A stretch of DNA of 64,000 nt from Bordetella parapertussis (GTDB taxonomy: Bacteria; Pseudomonadota; Gammaproteobacteria; Burkholderiales; Burkholderiaceae_A): NCBI GenBank assembly GCA_945901825.1, contig CAMDMC010000004.1:1-64000 (forward strand). The letters are read 5' to 3'. Within the stretch, counting starts at the first letter, position 1; the number at the start of each line of letters is the position of its first letter. The position numbers were made by a program, and so were the translations under genes. Below the pieces are notes generated by a model. It was not told where the DNA came from. It saw nothing but the letters and a program-made list of their open reading frames with translations, and did not search any database. Positions 18,488 through 27,069 of this stretch are shown here, piece after piece.

Positions 18488-18525
18488 GAACGGTTGCGAT
18501 CCTAATGACAGGGCCGCAACCGTTC
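18488..18525 (+). terminator. Hairpin between binding-protein and permease genes
   Basis: A perfect 11-base-pair inverted repeat (GAACGGTTGCG / CGCAACCGTTC) with a 16-base loop is followed by a T-rich tract (TTCTCTTTC). It starts 23 bases after the binding-protein stop. It could end part of the transcripts, or protect the upstream mRNA, so that the binding protein exceeds the membrane components. Confidence 0.7.
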
Positions 18526-18584
18526 TTCTCTTTCAGTTGCCAGCCTAAGGTTTCTGTCTTGTTTCGAGATCAACTTCCTCTTTG

Positions 18585-19565
18585 ATGTTGAAAAAACGTC
18601 TTACATACGTTCTGAAGCGTCTGTTTCATGCCATTCCGGTTGTAGTCGGAATCGCATTACTCAACTTCCTTCTCGTTCATCTTGCACCTGGTAATCCTGC
18701 CGATGTTCTCGCCGGGGAAGCTGGCTCGGCCACGCCTGAGTACATGGCAATGTTAAGGGAGCAATTTGGTCTTGACCTGCCCCTCTATGTGCGGCTACTC
18801 GAGTACATGGGCAACCTATTCACGCTCGATCTTGGATTCTCCTGGCGTCACAACATGCCAGTATTTGATCTTATTGTGGACCGGCTTGGACCTACCCTTT
18901 TGCTAATGTTCTCCGCCCTACTTCTATCTGTTGGAGTCGGAATACTGTTGGGCCTACTTGCAGCTACTCAGGTTGGAAGATGGAAAGACACGTTAATTAC
19001 TGTCCTTGGTATTGTTTCTTATGCAACACCTTTGTTTTGGGTCGGGTTGATGTTCATTCTCGTATTCTCACTCAAGCTTGACTGGCTTCCAGCGACGGGT
19101 ATGGAAAATATCATCATGTTCTACGAGGGGTGGGATAGAGTAAAAGACATCGCCCTTCATCTCATTCTTCCAGCAGCAACGCTTTCTCTGTTCTACCTGG
19201 CCCTTTACACGCGATTAATGCGCGCCTCAATTTTGGAGCAATTTGGTTCCGACTATGTGGTTACAGCCCGTGCAAAGGGTGTTTCCGAGAATGGAATTAT
19301 GTTCAAGCATGTCCTGCGTAACGCGTTATTGCCTGTTGTAACAATGGCGGGTTTCCAAGTTGGGGCCATGCTTGGTGGCTCGGTGGTGGTGGAAGCTGTT
19401 TTCGGCTGGCCTGGCCTAGGACAGCTAGCTTTTCAGACTTTGTTCGCAAGAGACTACAACCTACTTCTTGGAATCTTCTTTTTGTCGTCGGTACTCGTCG
19501 TTTTGATTAACCTAGGTGTCGATTTAATTTACACCGTCCTAGACCCAAGAATAGAGCTCGGTTAA
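18585..19565 (+). CDS. Dipeptide-type ABC transporter permease (DppB-like)
   Basis: Inner-membrane permease of 326 residues. The N-terminal helix VVVGIALLNFLLVHLAPGNPAD and the region QFGLDLPLYVRLLEYMGNL are DppB-type landmarks. The EAA loop SDYVVTARAKGVSENGIMFK and the closing segment VVEAVFGWPGLGQLAFQ also fit. About six transmembrane helices are visible. The ATG was preferred to a TTG one codon upstream. The stop overlaps the start of the DppC-like gene by one base (TAATG), indicating translational coupling. Confidence 0.92.
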   Translation: MLKKRLTYVLKRLFHAIPVVVGIALLNFLLVHLAPGNPADVLAGEAGSATPEYMAMLREQFGLDLPLYVRLLEYMGNLFTLDLGFSWRHNMPVFDLIVDRLGPTLLLMFSALLLSVGVGILLGLLAATQVGRWKDTLITVLGIVSYATPLFWVGLMFILVFSLKLDWLPATGMENIIMFYEGWDRVKDIALHLILPAATLSLFYLALYTRLMRASILEQFGSDYVVTARAKGVSENGIMFKHVLRNALLPVVTMAGFQVGAMLGGSVVVEAVFGWPGLGQLAFQTLFARDYNLLLGIFFLSSVLVVLINLGVDLIYTVLDPRIELG

Positions 19566-20425
19566 TGTCGGCAGCGGCTCCTGCAAGTTCTCCATCGAGT
19601 CCAACGTTTCGAAGACTTTTTTTTCGTAACAAGGGAGCAAGTGTCGGTCTTGTCATTTTTCTCGCTATTGTTTTTCTTGCAGTCACTGCGCCCATACTAT
19701 TTCCGTTCGATCCTTTCTCAAATGTTGGAGATCCATTTGAGAAGCCTTTCTCAGCATTCTTGCTTGGCACCGATCAACTCGGACGTGATGTTGCTGCGGG
19801 CTTGGCTCATGGAGCCAGTACGTCGCTTCTACTTGCGCTTCTCGCAACCCTTGTTTCCTTATTTGTAGGCACCATGATTGGTTGTCTGTCAGGCTACTAC
19901 GGTGGATGGGTGGATCAACTTCTTATGCGAATAACCGAGTTCTTTCAGACCATCCCATCGTTTGTATTTGCCATCGTTCTCGTCGCCATCATGCAGCCAT
20001 CCATTGAAAGCATCGTTATTGCTATAGCAGTCGTAACCTGGCCACCTATTGCTCGCCTGGTTCGGGGGGAAATGCTAGCCATTCGTAGAAGAGAGTTTGT
20101 TGAGGCTTGTATATGCCTCGGCATGCGAGATGCACAAATAATTTTCAGGGAGATACTACCCAATATTCTCTCTCCAATTATTGTTACAGGCTCTTTGATG
20201 GTTGCAACGGCAATACTTATAGAAAGCGCCCTTGCTTTTTTGGGATTGGGAGACCCAAACATCATGAGCTGGGGTTTTATGATTGGAGCAGGGCGTAGCT
20301 TTTTACGTGACGCATGGTGGCTATGTGCAATTCCTGGGCTAGCAATACTACTTACGGTACTTAGCATCAACCTCATTGGTGAGGGCTTAAACGATGCCCT
20401 TAACCCACGACTTAGAAAGATGTGA
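19565..20425 (+). CDS. Dipeptide-type ABC transporter permease (DppC-like)
   Basis: The second permease, 286 residues. DppC landmarks are the N-terminal cytoplasmic tail, the periplasmic segment LGTDQLGRDVAAGLAHGA, and the EAA loop EFVEACICLGMRDAQIIFRE. The final helices contain LIESALAFLGLGDPNIMSWG. It starts on the overlapping TAATG and ends 3 bases before the ATPase gene. It forms the channel with the DppB-like protein. Confidence 0.92.
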   Translation: MSAAAPASSPSSPTFRRLFFRNKGASVGLVIFLAIVFLAVTAPILFPFDPFSNVGDPFEKPFSAFLLGTDQLGRDVAAGLAHGASTSLLLALLATLVSLFVGTMIGCLSGYYGGWVDQLLMRITEFFQTIPSFVFAIVLVAIMQPSIESIVIAIAVVTWPPIARLVRGEMLAIRRREFVEACICLGMRDAQIIFREILPNILSPIIVTGSLMVATAILIESALAFLGLGDPNIMSWGFMIGAGRSFLRDAWWLCAIPGLAILLTVLSINLIGEGLNDALNPRLRKM

Positions 20426-20428
20426 CCT

Positions 20429-22054
20429 GTGGGCAGTCCTTTTCTACTTAGCGTCAACGACCTTTCCGTTCGACTGCCCCAGACAGGAGACCGCGAGTTT
20501 GCGGTTCAAAGTGTCAGCTTCAATTTAAGCAAAGCTGAGACGCTTTGTGTTGTAGGGGAGTCCGGCTCTGGAAAATCAGTGATGGTCAAGGCCCTACTCA
20601 GACTTCTTCCCAAGAAGTTGCTTATCGCTAATGGAACAGCTCACTTTGAGAACAAAGACATTCTTGGGCTTCCAGAAAAAGAGATGCAGGCTTTCCGGGG
20701 TCGACGTATTGCAATGATCTTTCAAGAGCCTATGAGTGCGCTTAACCCCCTTCACTCTATTGGACGGCAAATTGAAGAAGTACTTTTGATACACGAGCCT
20801 CAGTGGACAAAGCAAATGAGACTCTCGAAAGTGCTCGAAATACTCGAGGCTGTGCAGCTTCCAAATCCAGACCTTATTTTTCATAGCTATCCACATCAAT
20901 TGTCGGGCGGACAAAGACAAAGAGCCATGATTGCGATGGCTCTAATTCTGCGCCCAGACGTTTTAATTGCCGATGAACCAACAACTGCGCTAGATGTAAC
21001 CACCCAAGCAGAGATTCTTAGGCTTATTAAGGAACTCCAGACACAAGAAGGGACCGGAGTTATTTTCATCACGCATGACATTGGGGTGGTGGCAGAGATT
21101 GGGGACGCAGCTCTGGTGATGAACAGCGGGAAAGTTGTCGAGCGTGGTTCAGTAAAGAAGGTTTTGACGACCCCCGAAGACAGCTATACACGAATGCTCA
21201 TCTCGGCTGTACCTCGCCTCTCCCCAAGACCCGACAATCCCTCTTTAAGCGCGCAACCAATAAAAATCAGTACAAATGGCATTAATAAAACGTTTAAGTC
21301 ATCATCACTTTTCAAACGGGGTCGCGTCGTTAAGGCAGTCGATGACGTGAGTTTTGAGTTGCGATCGGGGGAGACACTTGGAATCGTTGGCGAGTCGGGG
21401 TCTGGCAAATCGACACTCGCTCGATGCATAGTGAAGTTAATTAATATTGACTCAGGATCTATTTTTATAGACAACGAAAATATAACCACAAGGTCGAATA
21501 AGAGTCTTTTGCCCCTTCGGCGAAAAATGCAGATGGTCTTTCAAGATCCATATGGCTCTCTGAATCCAAGGCTTACCGTGGTCAAGATGATTGCTCAGGG
21601 CCCCCTCCTTCATGGTACCTCCGAGAAGGAGTCGATCGAAAAAGCGCTTGAGTTGCTCGAGCTTGTGGGTCTAGGTAGATCCTCCGCTAATCGCTATCCC
21701 AATGAGTTTTCAGGAGGGCAGCGCCAACGCATTGGCATTGCGAGAGCACTTGCCCTGAATCCCTCAATACTCGTTGCTGACGAACCAGTATCCGCTCTCG
21801 ATGTCTCTGTTCAATCCCAGGTCTTGGCTTTGCTGGAAAAACTTAAAGCGACATTCGGTCTGACCATGCTTTTTGTAACCCACGATCTCCGAGTTGCAGC
21901 CCAGGTTTGCGACTCCATTCTGGTGATGCAGAAAGGAAGAGTGGTTGAATACGGCCGTACAAAGGATGTTTTTTATTCGCCTCAACATGTCTATACGCAG
22001 CAGTTGCTCGACGCCATTCCTGGGCGAGGATTCCCTCTCTGGGGTGACAACTAG
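20429..22054 (+). CDS. Fused double ATPase of dipeptide-type ABC transporter (DppD-DppF-like)
   Basis: A single protein of 541 residues carries both nucleotide-binding domains, as in GsiA/YejF-type systems. Domain 1 (about 1-260) has Walker A GESGSGKSVMVKAL, signature LSGGQRQRAM and Walker B VLIADEPTTALDV. Domain 2 (about 285-535) has GESGSGKSTLARCI, signature FSGGQRQRIGIARAL and ILVADEPVSALDV. Each is followed by the oligopeptide-ATPase C-terminal tail (for example QHVYTQQLLDAIPG). The GTG start lies 3 bases after the DppC-like stop. Confidence 0.93.
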   Translation: MGSPFLLSVNDLSVRLPQTGDREFAVQSVSFNLSKAETLCVVGESGSGKSVMVKALLRLLPKKLLIANGTAHFENKDILGLPEKEMQAFRGRRIAMIFQEPMSALNPLHSIGRQIEEVLLIHEPQWTKQMRLSKVLEILEAVQLPNPDLIFHSYPHQLSGGQRQRAMIAMALILRPDVLIADEPTTALDVTTQAEILRLIKELQTQEGTGVIFITHDIGVVAEIGDAALVMNSGKVVERGSVKKVLTTPEDSYTRMLISAVPRLSPRPDNPSLSAQPIKISTNGINKTFKSSSLFKRGRVVKAVDDVSFELRSGETLGIVGESGSGKSTLARCIVKLINIDSGSIFIDNENITTRSNKSLLPLRRKMQMVFQDPYGSLNPRLTVVKMIAQGPLLHGTSEKESIEKALELLELVGLGRSSANRYPNEFSGGQRQRIGIARALALNPSILVADEPVSALDVSVQSQVLALLEKLKATFGLTMLFVTHDLRVAAQVCDSILVMQKGRVVEYGRTKDVFYSPQHVYTQQLLDAIPGRGFPLWGDN

Positions 22055-22078
22055 AACACAACCCCGAAGGTGATGACG

Positions 22079-23473
22079 ATGCGGTTTACAACTAATCAAG
22101 ACATTAAGGCCCTATCTGCCCATCTTTCGGAAGGGACCATCACGTCTCGGGAGCTTACCGAGGCTTATCTTCGGCGCATTGATGTTTTTAATCCTAAGCT
22201 AGGCGCAGTCACCGAGCTCAATCAAAAGTCTGCCCTGCTTCAAGCCGAATCAATCGACCTCGCACGTAAGTCTGGCGTTCCTCTTGGAAGGCTGGCAGGT
22301 ATCCCTGTGCTTGTTAAAGATCTCTATCACGTTGATGGTTATACAACCACTGCCGGATCGCGCCTTGATATCAGCGGGTTATTGCCGCCGGTCGAAGGGC
22401 CTTTTGTTAAACAGCTTAGACAGGCTGGCTGTATTCTTTTAGGAAAGACTCGAACCACTGAGTTCGCAATGGGTGGGGTCAATTTCACCCACACCATGCC
22501 CTGGAATCCCGCAGATATGGCCATTAAGCGCATGACAGGTGGCTCGAGTCACGGGTCTGCGGTTGCGATGGCCTCTGATTTATGTGGATTTTCTATAGGT
22601 TCGGATACGGGCGGCTCGGTTAGACAGCCTGCCGCGTTTACAGGCGTTGCAGGACTTAAAGTGAGGCGTGACTTCTGGTCGCCCAAGGGGGTATTTCCCC
22701 TCAGCTCAACACTCGATAGTCTGGGACTTTTTGCTAAATCTGCGCGCGATCTTCATTTTATTTTTGAAGAGTTAGAGTCGCAGCGAGTTCAGCTTAAAGA
22801 GGATCCAGGGTTTCTTTCCCAACGACCAGTAAGACTTGCCCTGCCCACTAATCACTTCTTTGACTATTGCACATCTGAAGTTCAAACCACATTTAATAAT
22901 TGTGTCAGCGTACTCCAAAGAAATGGCTTTGAGGTTGTACCTATTGAAATACCGGAGGCCAGTGAAATAGACCCAGTATTCGGCGAATTAGTGCCTGCAG
23001 AGGCTCTTGCCTTCATTGGTCTCGACAAATTTAAAGCTGCCCAGGATGTCATCGACCCTATTGTCTGGCAGCGCGCATCTGTGGCGTTTGATTCCTCTGC
23101 AGTTAGCTACCTTCGAACGTTAAGGCGCTTTCACGAAATTATTGAGCTTGTTAGGCAGCGGTTAAAGTATTTCGATGGATGGATTTCCCCTACCGTTCCC
23201 ACAACGGCACCGTTGGCAAGCAGCGTCACATCCGTCGAAGAGGCTGCCATGTTCAATCGCATTAATACAAGCAATGTCAGACCAGGAAATCTCTTCGATC
23301 ATTGCGGCATTTCGATTCCTATAATAGAGCCAGCTTCCAACCTCCCGGCAGGCTTTCAATTAATGTCTGGAAGCCTCTCGGAGCATGAGCTTCTCAATCT
23401 CTCATGCAGGGTTGAAAGGGTGTTCAAGGACAATCGGCTTGGCTACTCTGTAGAACCAATCCAGTCGCCCTAA
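22079..23473 (+). CDS. Amidase (amidase signature family)
   Basis: An amide hydrolase of 464 residues. The Ser-cisSer-Lys triad is visible: Lys in VLVKDLYHVDGYTTTAGS, cis-Ser in GGSSHGSAVAMAS, and the nucleophile in GSDTGGSVRQPAAFTGVAGLK. No signal peptide is seen, so it acts in the cytoplasm. Three close start codons exist (22070, 22073, 22079); the last has AAGG eight bases upstream and was chosen. As the final gene of the ABC-transporter operon it probably cleaves the imported amide. It could belong to the Glu-tRNA amidotransferase GatA branch, but no gatB or gatC is near, so a catabolic amidase is preferred. Confidence 0.9.
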   Translation: MRFTTNQDIKALSAHLSEGTITSRELTEAYLRRIDVFNPKLGAVTELNQKSALLQAESIDLARKSGVPLGRLAGIPVLVKDLYHVDGYTTTAGSRLDISGLLPPVEGPFVKQLRQAGCILLGKTRTTEFAMGGVNFTHTMPWNPADMAIKRMTGGSSHGSAVAMASDLCGFSIGSDTGGSVRQPAAFTGVAGLKVRRDFWSPKGVFPLSSTLDSLGLFAKSARDLHFIFEELESQRVQLKEDPGFLSQRPVRLALPTNHFFDYCTSEVQTTFNNCVSVLQRNGFEVVPIEIPEASEIDPVFGELVPAEALAFIGLDKFKAAQDVIDPIVWQRASVAFDSSAVSYLRTLRRFHEIIELVRQRLKYFDGWISPTVPTTAPLASSVTSVEEAAMFNRINTSNVRPGNLFDHCGISIPIIEPASNLPAGFQLMSGSLSEHELLNLSCRVERVFKDNRLGYSVEPIQSP

Positions 23474-23545
23474 CGTTCGCTGGCGCATTATTGCTCCAGT
23501 GCGTTTTGATCTTAGGCGCCTCATTGCCACATGGATAAGGGCCCA

Positions 23546-23821
23546 TCAAACCGACGTAAATTGTTTACGTTGTTCTCTGATTTTTAACGCTAAGATCGTT
23601 AGGCTTAGCGAAAGGGTGATTAGGTTAGCAACAACAACCGGGGCACTCGCAATTAACACCCCATAAACAAGCCACAAAAAAACACCCAGGCTAAAAATAC
23701 AATACATGGGCAGGGAAATTGCGCTGAGGTCTCGACTTCGCAAGCATTGGACAACCTGTGGAACAAAGGCCATGGTTGTGAGAAGCGCAGCAACGCTGCC
23801 TAGGAAATCTGCAAGCACCAT
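23546..23821 (-). CDS. SemiSWEET-type small transporter (PQ-loop)
   Basis: A membrane protein of 91 residues with three predicted helices and the PQ motif in LTTMAFVPQVVQCLRSRD, as in bacterial SemiSWEET sugar transporters, which work as dimers. The helices are near residues 2-18, 36-56 and 60-82. The start was placed at MVLADFLGSVAALL, which gives the usual family length; an upstream TTG would add 17 residues without hydrophobic character. No Shine-Dalgarno is clear. It is divergent from the photolyase-like gene and convergent with the amidase gene. The substrate is not predictable. Confidence 0.85.
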   Translation of the reverse strand: MVLADFLGSVAALLTTMAFVPQVVQCLRSRDLSAISLPMYCIFSLGVFLWLVYGVLIASAPVVVANLITLSLSLTILALKIREQRKQFTSV

Positions 23822-23916
23822 ACAAGTCGTTAAGTCAATGATCAAAGAATCGCAAGCCGGACTGTGCTCCAAAATCTTCGTCTAAGCAACTGATTTATCT
23901 AAATAAATTTATATAA

Positions 23917-25167
23917 ATGAAAAATACCGGCCCGGAGTTTCTATCAACGGACGAAGCACTCACGACTCGGCTTGCTGCAGTTCAGGTCACGAATTACGGC
24001 AGAACAAGAAACCATCTCAACGGGTCGGTTACCTACTTGTCGCCCTATCTCACCCATGGGTTTTTATCTCTTTCTGAGGCTGTCGAGTCCATCCGAAGAC
24101 ATCAGGCGTTCGAACCCTCAGACAAGCTCTTCTCCGAGTTCGCCTGGCGAGCTTTTTTCCATCACGTCTGGAGCCATCTTGGCGATGACATCTTTCAAAG
24201 TATTAGGCCCGGCATTCAAAATGTGGATTACCGACACGAACTTCCGCGCGATGTCATCGAGGCACGTACAGGCCTCCCCGTCATCGACAAGGCGGTTCAA
24301 ACGCTTTACGCGACAGGTTATCTGCACAACCATGCGCGCATGTGGCTAGCAAGCTACCTGGTACACCTGCGCCATATTCACTGGCGGGTGGGGGCCGATT
24401 GGCTTTATGGCCACCTTCTCGACGGCGACCTGGCCTCTAACCATCTTTCATGGCAATGGGTTGCCAGCACCTTTAGCGTCAAGCCCTACCTTTTCAACGC
24501 CGAGAATGTGGCTCGGTATGCACCCTCCGACTGGCACTGCCCGAGAAGTCTGCTTGATACAAGCTATGAGAACCTTGAAGCTATGGCCAGAGGCCATAAC
24601 GAGGAAGCTCGGCAACGGTTTGATACCCGTCACTCCAGAAAGACCCAAGAATTAGACGTGACTGAAGTGCCCCAGCTTTATGCAGCACCCCTGGCCGAGA
24701 TGCTTTTCAAAGACGTTCTGCAGAGCCCAATTGAAATCCAGAACTTTGTTCAGACTTTGGCGAAGGAGAACATCACCCAGCTTGAGCTCACTCATGCCTG
24801 GTCACTTCGCCGCGAGTCGCTCGCCTCAGATCTTCAAGTGGACCGCAGGAGAAGACTTGGTTTTATTCACCTTCCTTCCCGTGAAGCCTTGCCGTGGTCA
24901 GCCAAACGATGGCATTTTGTGATCGAACGTATGCACTCTGTCTGCGATGACGTATTTATAGGTGATATCACCGAGCTACTCTGCTTGCTACCCCGGGGCG
25001 TGGCACTTTTTTCCCAAAACTCACTGGGCTGCCTTGAGACTCAGAAACGACTCCTATCATTCAAACCAACCTGGGTAGAGGCTCCTAGAATGCTCAACGA
25101 ACCACCAACCTTGTGCACCTCTTTCTCCCAGTTTGTCCGTAAAGCAAAACCTGCGCGTTCCGACTAA
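23917..25167 (+). CDS. Photolyase-like protein with FAD domain at the N-terminus
   Basis: A protein of 416 residues. Residues about 20-230 form a photolyase FAD-binding domain: VTNYGRTRNHLNGSVTYLSPYLTHG (split here for length: VTNYGRTRNHL, TYLSPYLTHG), EFAWRAFFHHVW, TGLPVIDKAVQTLYATGYLH and SNHLSWQWVAS. The antenna domain that normally precedes it is absent. The region about 255-400 (THAWSLRRE, RLGFIHLPSREALPWSAKRW, DDVFIGDITELLCLLPRG) has an order of strands and short motifs reminiscent of that missing alpha/beta domain, which suggests a permuted layout (inference). It may repair DNA, bind FAD for another use, or sense light. Confidence 0.82.
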   Translation: MKNTGPEFLSTDEALTTRLAAVQVTNYGRTRNHLNGSVTYLSPYLTHGFLSLSEAVESIRRHQAFEPSDKLFSEFAWRAFFHHVWSHLGDDIFQSIRPGIQNVDYRHELPRDVIEARTGLPVIDKAVQTLYATGYLHNHARMWLASYLVHLRHIHWRVGADWLYGHLLDGDLASNHLSWQWVASTFSVKPYLFNAENVARYAPSDWHCPRSLLDTSYENLEAMARGHNEEARQRFDTRHSRKTQELDVTEVPQLYAAPLAEMLFKDVLQSPIEIQNFVQTLAKENITQLELTHAWSLRRESLASDLQVDRRRRLGFIHLPSREALPWSAKRWHFVIERMHSVCDDVFIGDITELLCLLPRGVALFSQNSLGCLETQKRLLSFKPTWVEAPRMLNEPPTLCTSFSQFVRKAKPARSD

Positions 25168-25173
25168 TTCAGG

Positions 25174-25932
25174 TTAGTCCCCCAGAGTCTCACTAATGGA
25201 GTTCGCAGCCTGTCTCATTGCTGGTAGAAGGCCAATAAGATCGTCAATTGTTATTCGGCCAATAGGCGCCTGGGTGGCGATGGCAGCACAGACTTGACCT
25301 CCATAATAAACAGGAACTGCTAGTGCAATGACACCCATAAGATGCTCCTGTGCATTAATTGCAAAGCCCTTACGACGCACTTCTTCAACCTCGTCTCGAA
25401 GCACCTTGGCATCTGTAATGGTGTGTGGAGTAAGTGGACGCAGGTTTAATGAGGCAATCATTTGTTCTCGCCTACGCTTTGGAAGGTATCCCAGTAATAA
25501 CTTTCCGCTTGCTGAAACATGAATAGGTACACGAGACCCAGGACCAAGATTTGCCCTCAGTAGCCACGAGGTCTCCACACGATCCAAATACAAAACCTCG
25601 CTGTCCACCATCGCGGCTAGGTTGCAAGTCTCCCCAATTTGCTCAACCAGAGCCTTTAAGATCCCGTGGCGTACCTGGTAGGCTGGCCCGTGCGTAAGTG
25701 CACGAATCGACAAGTGACGGACAACCTGGCCGAGAAAAATTTTCTTCGATCCTGGTAGTCGAGTGACGAATCCAGCCACCTCCAATTGCCTTATTAGACG
25801 GTGTGTTGTCTGCTTAGGAAGGTCAAGCGCCCTGGCAACATCAACCATCCCGCAACCCTCTTGAAAACCCGCAATCACCTCAAGAATTCGAAAGGCTCGA
25901 ATTGCCGTGCTACTTGTCTTTAGGGTTTCCAT
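25174..25932 (-). CDS. IclR-family transcriptional regulator
   Basis: A regulator of 252 residues. The N-terminal winged helix includes AFRILEVIAGF and DLPKQTTHRLIRQLEVAGFV. The C-terminal IclR effector domain includes YLDRVETSWLLRA, PIHVSASGKLLLGYLP, and GVIALAVPVYYGGQVCAAIA. It is divergent from the tctC-like gene across 110 bases, so it probably controls the tripartite transporter. IclR members usually sense small organic acids, which fits a tricarboxylate-type transporter. Confidence 0.93.
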   Translation of the reverse strand: METLKTSSTAIRAFRILEVIAGFQEGCGMVDVARALDLPKQTTHRLIRQLEVAGFVTRLPGSKKIFLGQVVRHLSIRALTHGPAYQVRHGILKALVEQIGETCNLAAMVDSEVLYLDRVETSWLLRANLGPGSRVPIHVSASGKLLLGYLPKRRREQMIASLNLRPLTPHTITDAKVLRDEVEEVRRKGFAINAQEHLMGVIALAVPVYYGGQVCAAIATQAPIGRITIDDLIGLLPAMRQAANSISETLGD

Positions 25933-25985
25933 TAGCTATTTGTTCATAAAACGGGACTTTTTTTTCCATATTTCCTATATTTTAA

Positions 25986-26000
25986 CTTGTTTAAACCAAG
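25986..26000. promoter_or_regulatory. Candidate IclR operator
   Basis: CTTGTTTAAACCAAG is a near-perfect 15-base palindrome in the 110-base gap between the divergent iclR-like and tctC-like genes. IclR proteins often bind such 13-15 base palindromes. Nothing else supports it. Confidence 0.3.
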
Positions 26001-26042
26001 CAGCACCCCATTCCAACGACAGATACATTAGGAGACACCACC

Positions 26043-26996
26043 ATGGCCAATCAAGGTTTTAATTCGAATCGACGTCAGCTTGTTGCTGCCGGACTCTCAG
26101 CGCCACTCGTTATGGCGGCAGGCCAGACGCGGGCGGCGGCTTACCCCTCTCGGCCCATCGAACTCATCGTACCTTTTGGACCCGGTGGGGGAGCAGATCA
26201 AATGGGTCGAGCGGTGGCCTCCATGATCGAGGGGCCCCTAAAGGTTTCAGTTCCTGTCATTAATGTGCCAGGGGCTACGGGTAACACTGGAATGGTTAAG
26301 ATGCTAACGAGTGCTGCCGACGGCTACAGCATGTGCATCCTGATCGGCGACACACTTGCAACAATCGCTAAAGGCGGACGTTGGAAAATTGAGGATACGG
26401 TTGCCGTAGGAATTCTCATGCAGCAGTCCACCGGACTTTTTGTTAAGTCAGACAGCCCCATCAAGAATTTTGACGATCTTTTAAATCAATCAAAGACGCG
26501 CGATATCAAAATCGCAACAGTTGGCCTTGGTAGCGCGGACGATCTTCATATTGGACAAATGAACGCGAAGGGATCTCGCTTCCGAGCGGTGCCCTACTCG
26601 AATCCAGGAGAGCGTTACTCAACCATTCTTGGTGGTCACACGGAAATACTTATTGAGCAGGGTGGGGACGTGAAGCGTTTCTTGGACTCGGGTCAGATGC
26701 GTCAGCTTGTTATTTTCTCCGACCAGGAAGACCCGAACTTTAAGGGTGTGCCTTTGGCTAAGGCTTCGGGCTTTAATCTGGCCATTAGCCAGTTCAGGTC
26801 CATTGTCATGAAAGCCGGTACCGACCCAAAGGCTGTGCAAATGGTCTCCGATGCCTTATCAAATGCCGCTAAGAGCGCAGAATTCAAAAAGTTTCTAGCC
26901 GACACGGCTTCTTTCCCGACGAGTTTCCTGCCGGCTAGTGAGGCAAATGCCTTTCTGAAGCGTGAAATGAAACTTTTGTCAGAAACCAAGTTTTAA
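26043..26996 (+). CDS. Bug/TctC-family periplasmic binding protein
   Basis: The extracytoplasmic binding protein of a tripartite tricarboxylate transporter, 317 residues. The N-terminus NRRQLVAAGLSAPLVMAAG plus TRAAA is a signal peptide with an RR pair. The mature protein opens YPSRPIELIVPFGPGGGADQMGR, the standard Bug signature, followed by NVPGATGN and later TILGGHTEILIEQGG. TAGGAG eight bases before the ATG supports the start. The ligand is probably an organic acid. It is the first gene of tctC-tctB-tctA. Confidence 0.93.
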   Translation: MANQGFNSNRRQLVAAGLSAPLVMAAGQTRAAAYPSRPIELIVPFGPGGGADQMGRAVASMIEGPLKVSVPVINVPGATGNTGMVKMLTSAADGYSMCILIGDTLATIAKGGRWKIEDTVAVGILMQQSTGLFVKSDSPIKNFDDLLNQSKTRDIKIATVGLGSADDLHIGQMNAKGSRFRAVPYSNPGERYSTILGGHTEILIEQGGDVKRFLDSGQMRQLVIFSDQEDPNFKGVPLAKASGFNLAISQFRSIVMKAGTDPKAVQMVSDALSNAAKSAEFKKFLADTASFPTSFLPASEANAFLKREMKLLSETKF

Positions 26997-27018
26997 AGCT
27001 GTTAACCTGAAGGCCCGA

Positions 27019-27053
27019 CTCCTCTCAATAAGCTCTGGGTTTATTGAGAGGAG
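27019..27053 (+). terminator. Hairpin between tctC-like and tctB-like genes
   Basis: A perfect 13-base-pair inverted repeat (CTCCTCTCAATAA / TTATTGAGAGGAG) with a 9-base loop lies 22 bases after the binding-protein stop. It is not followed by a clear T run. It is probably an mRNA-stabilising or attenuating element that raises the ratio of binding protein to membrane proteins. Confidence 0.75.
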
Positions 27054-27069
27054 CCGATAATTTATTTCT

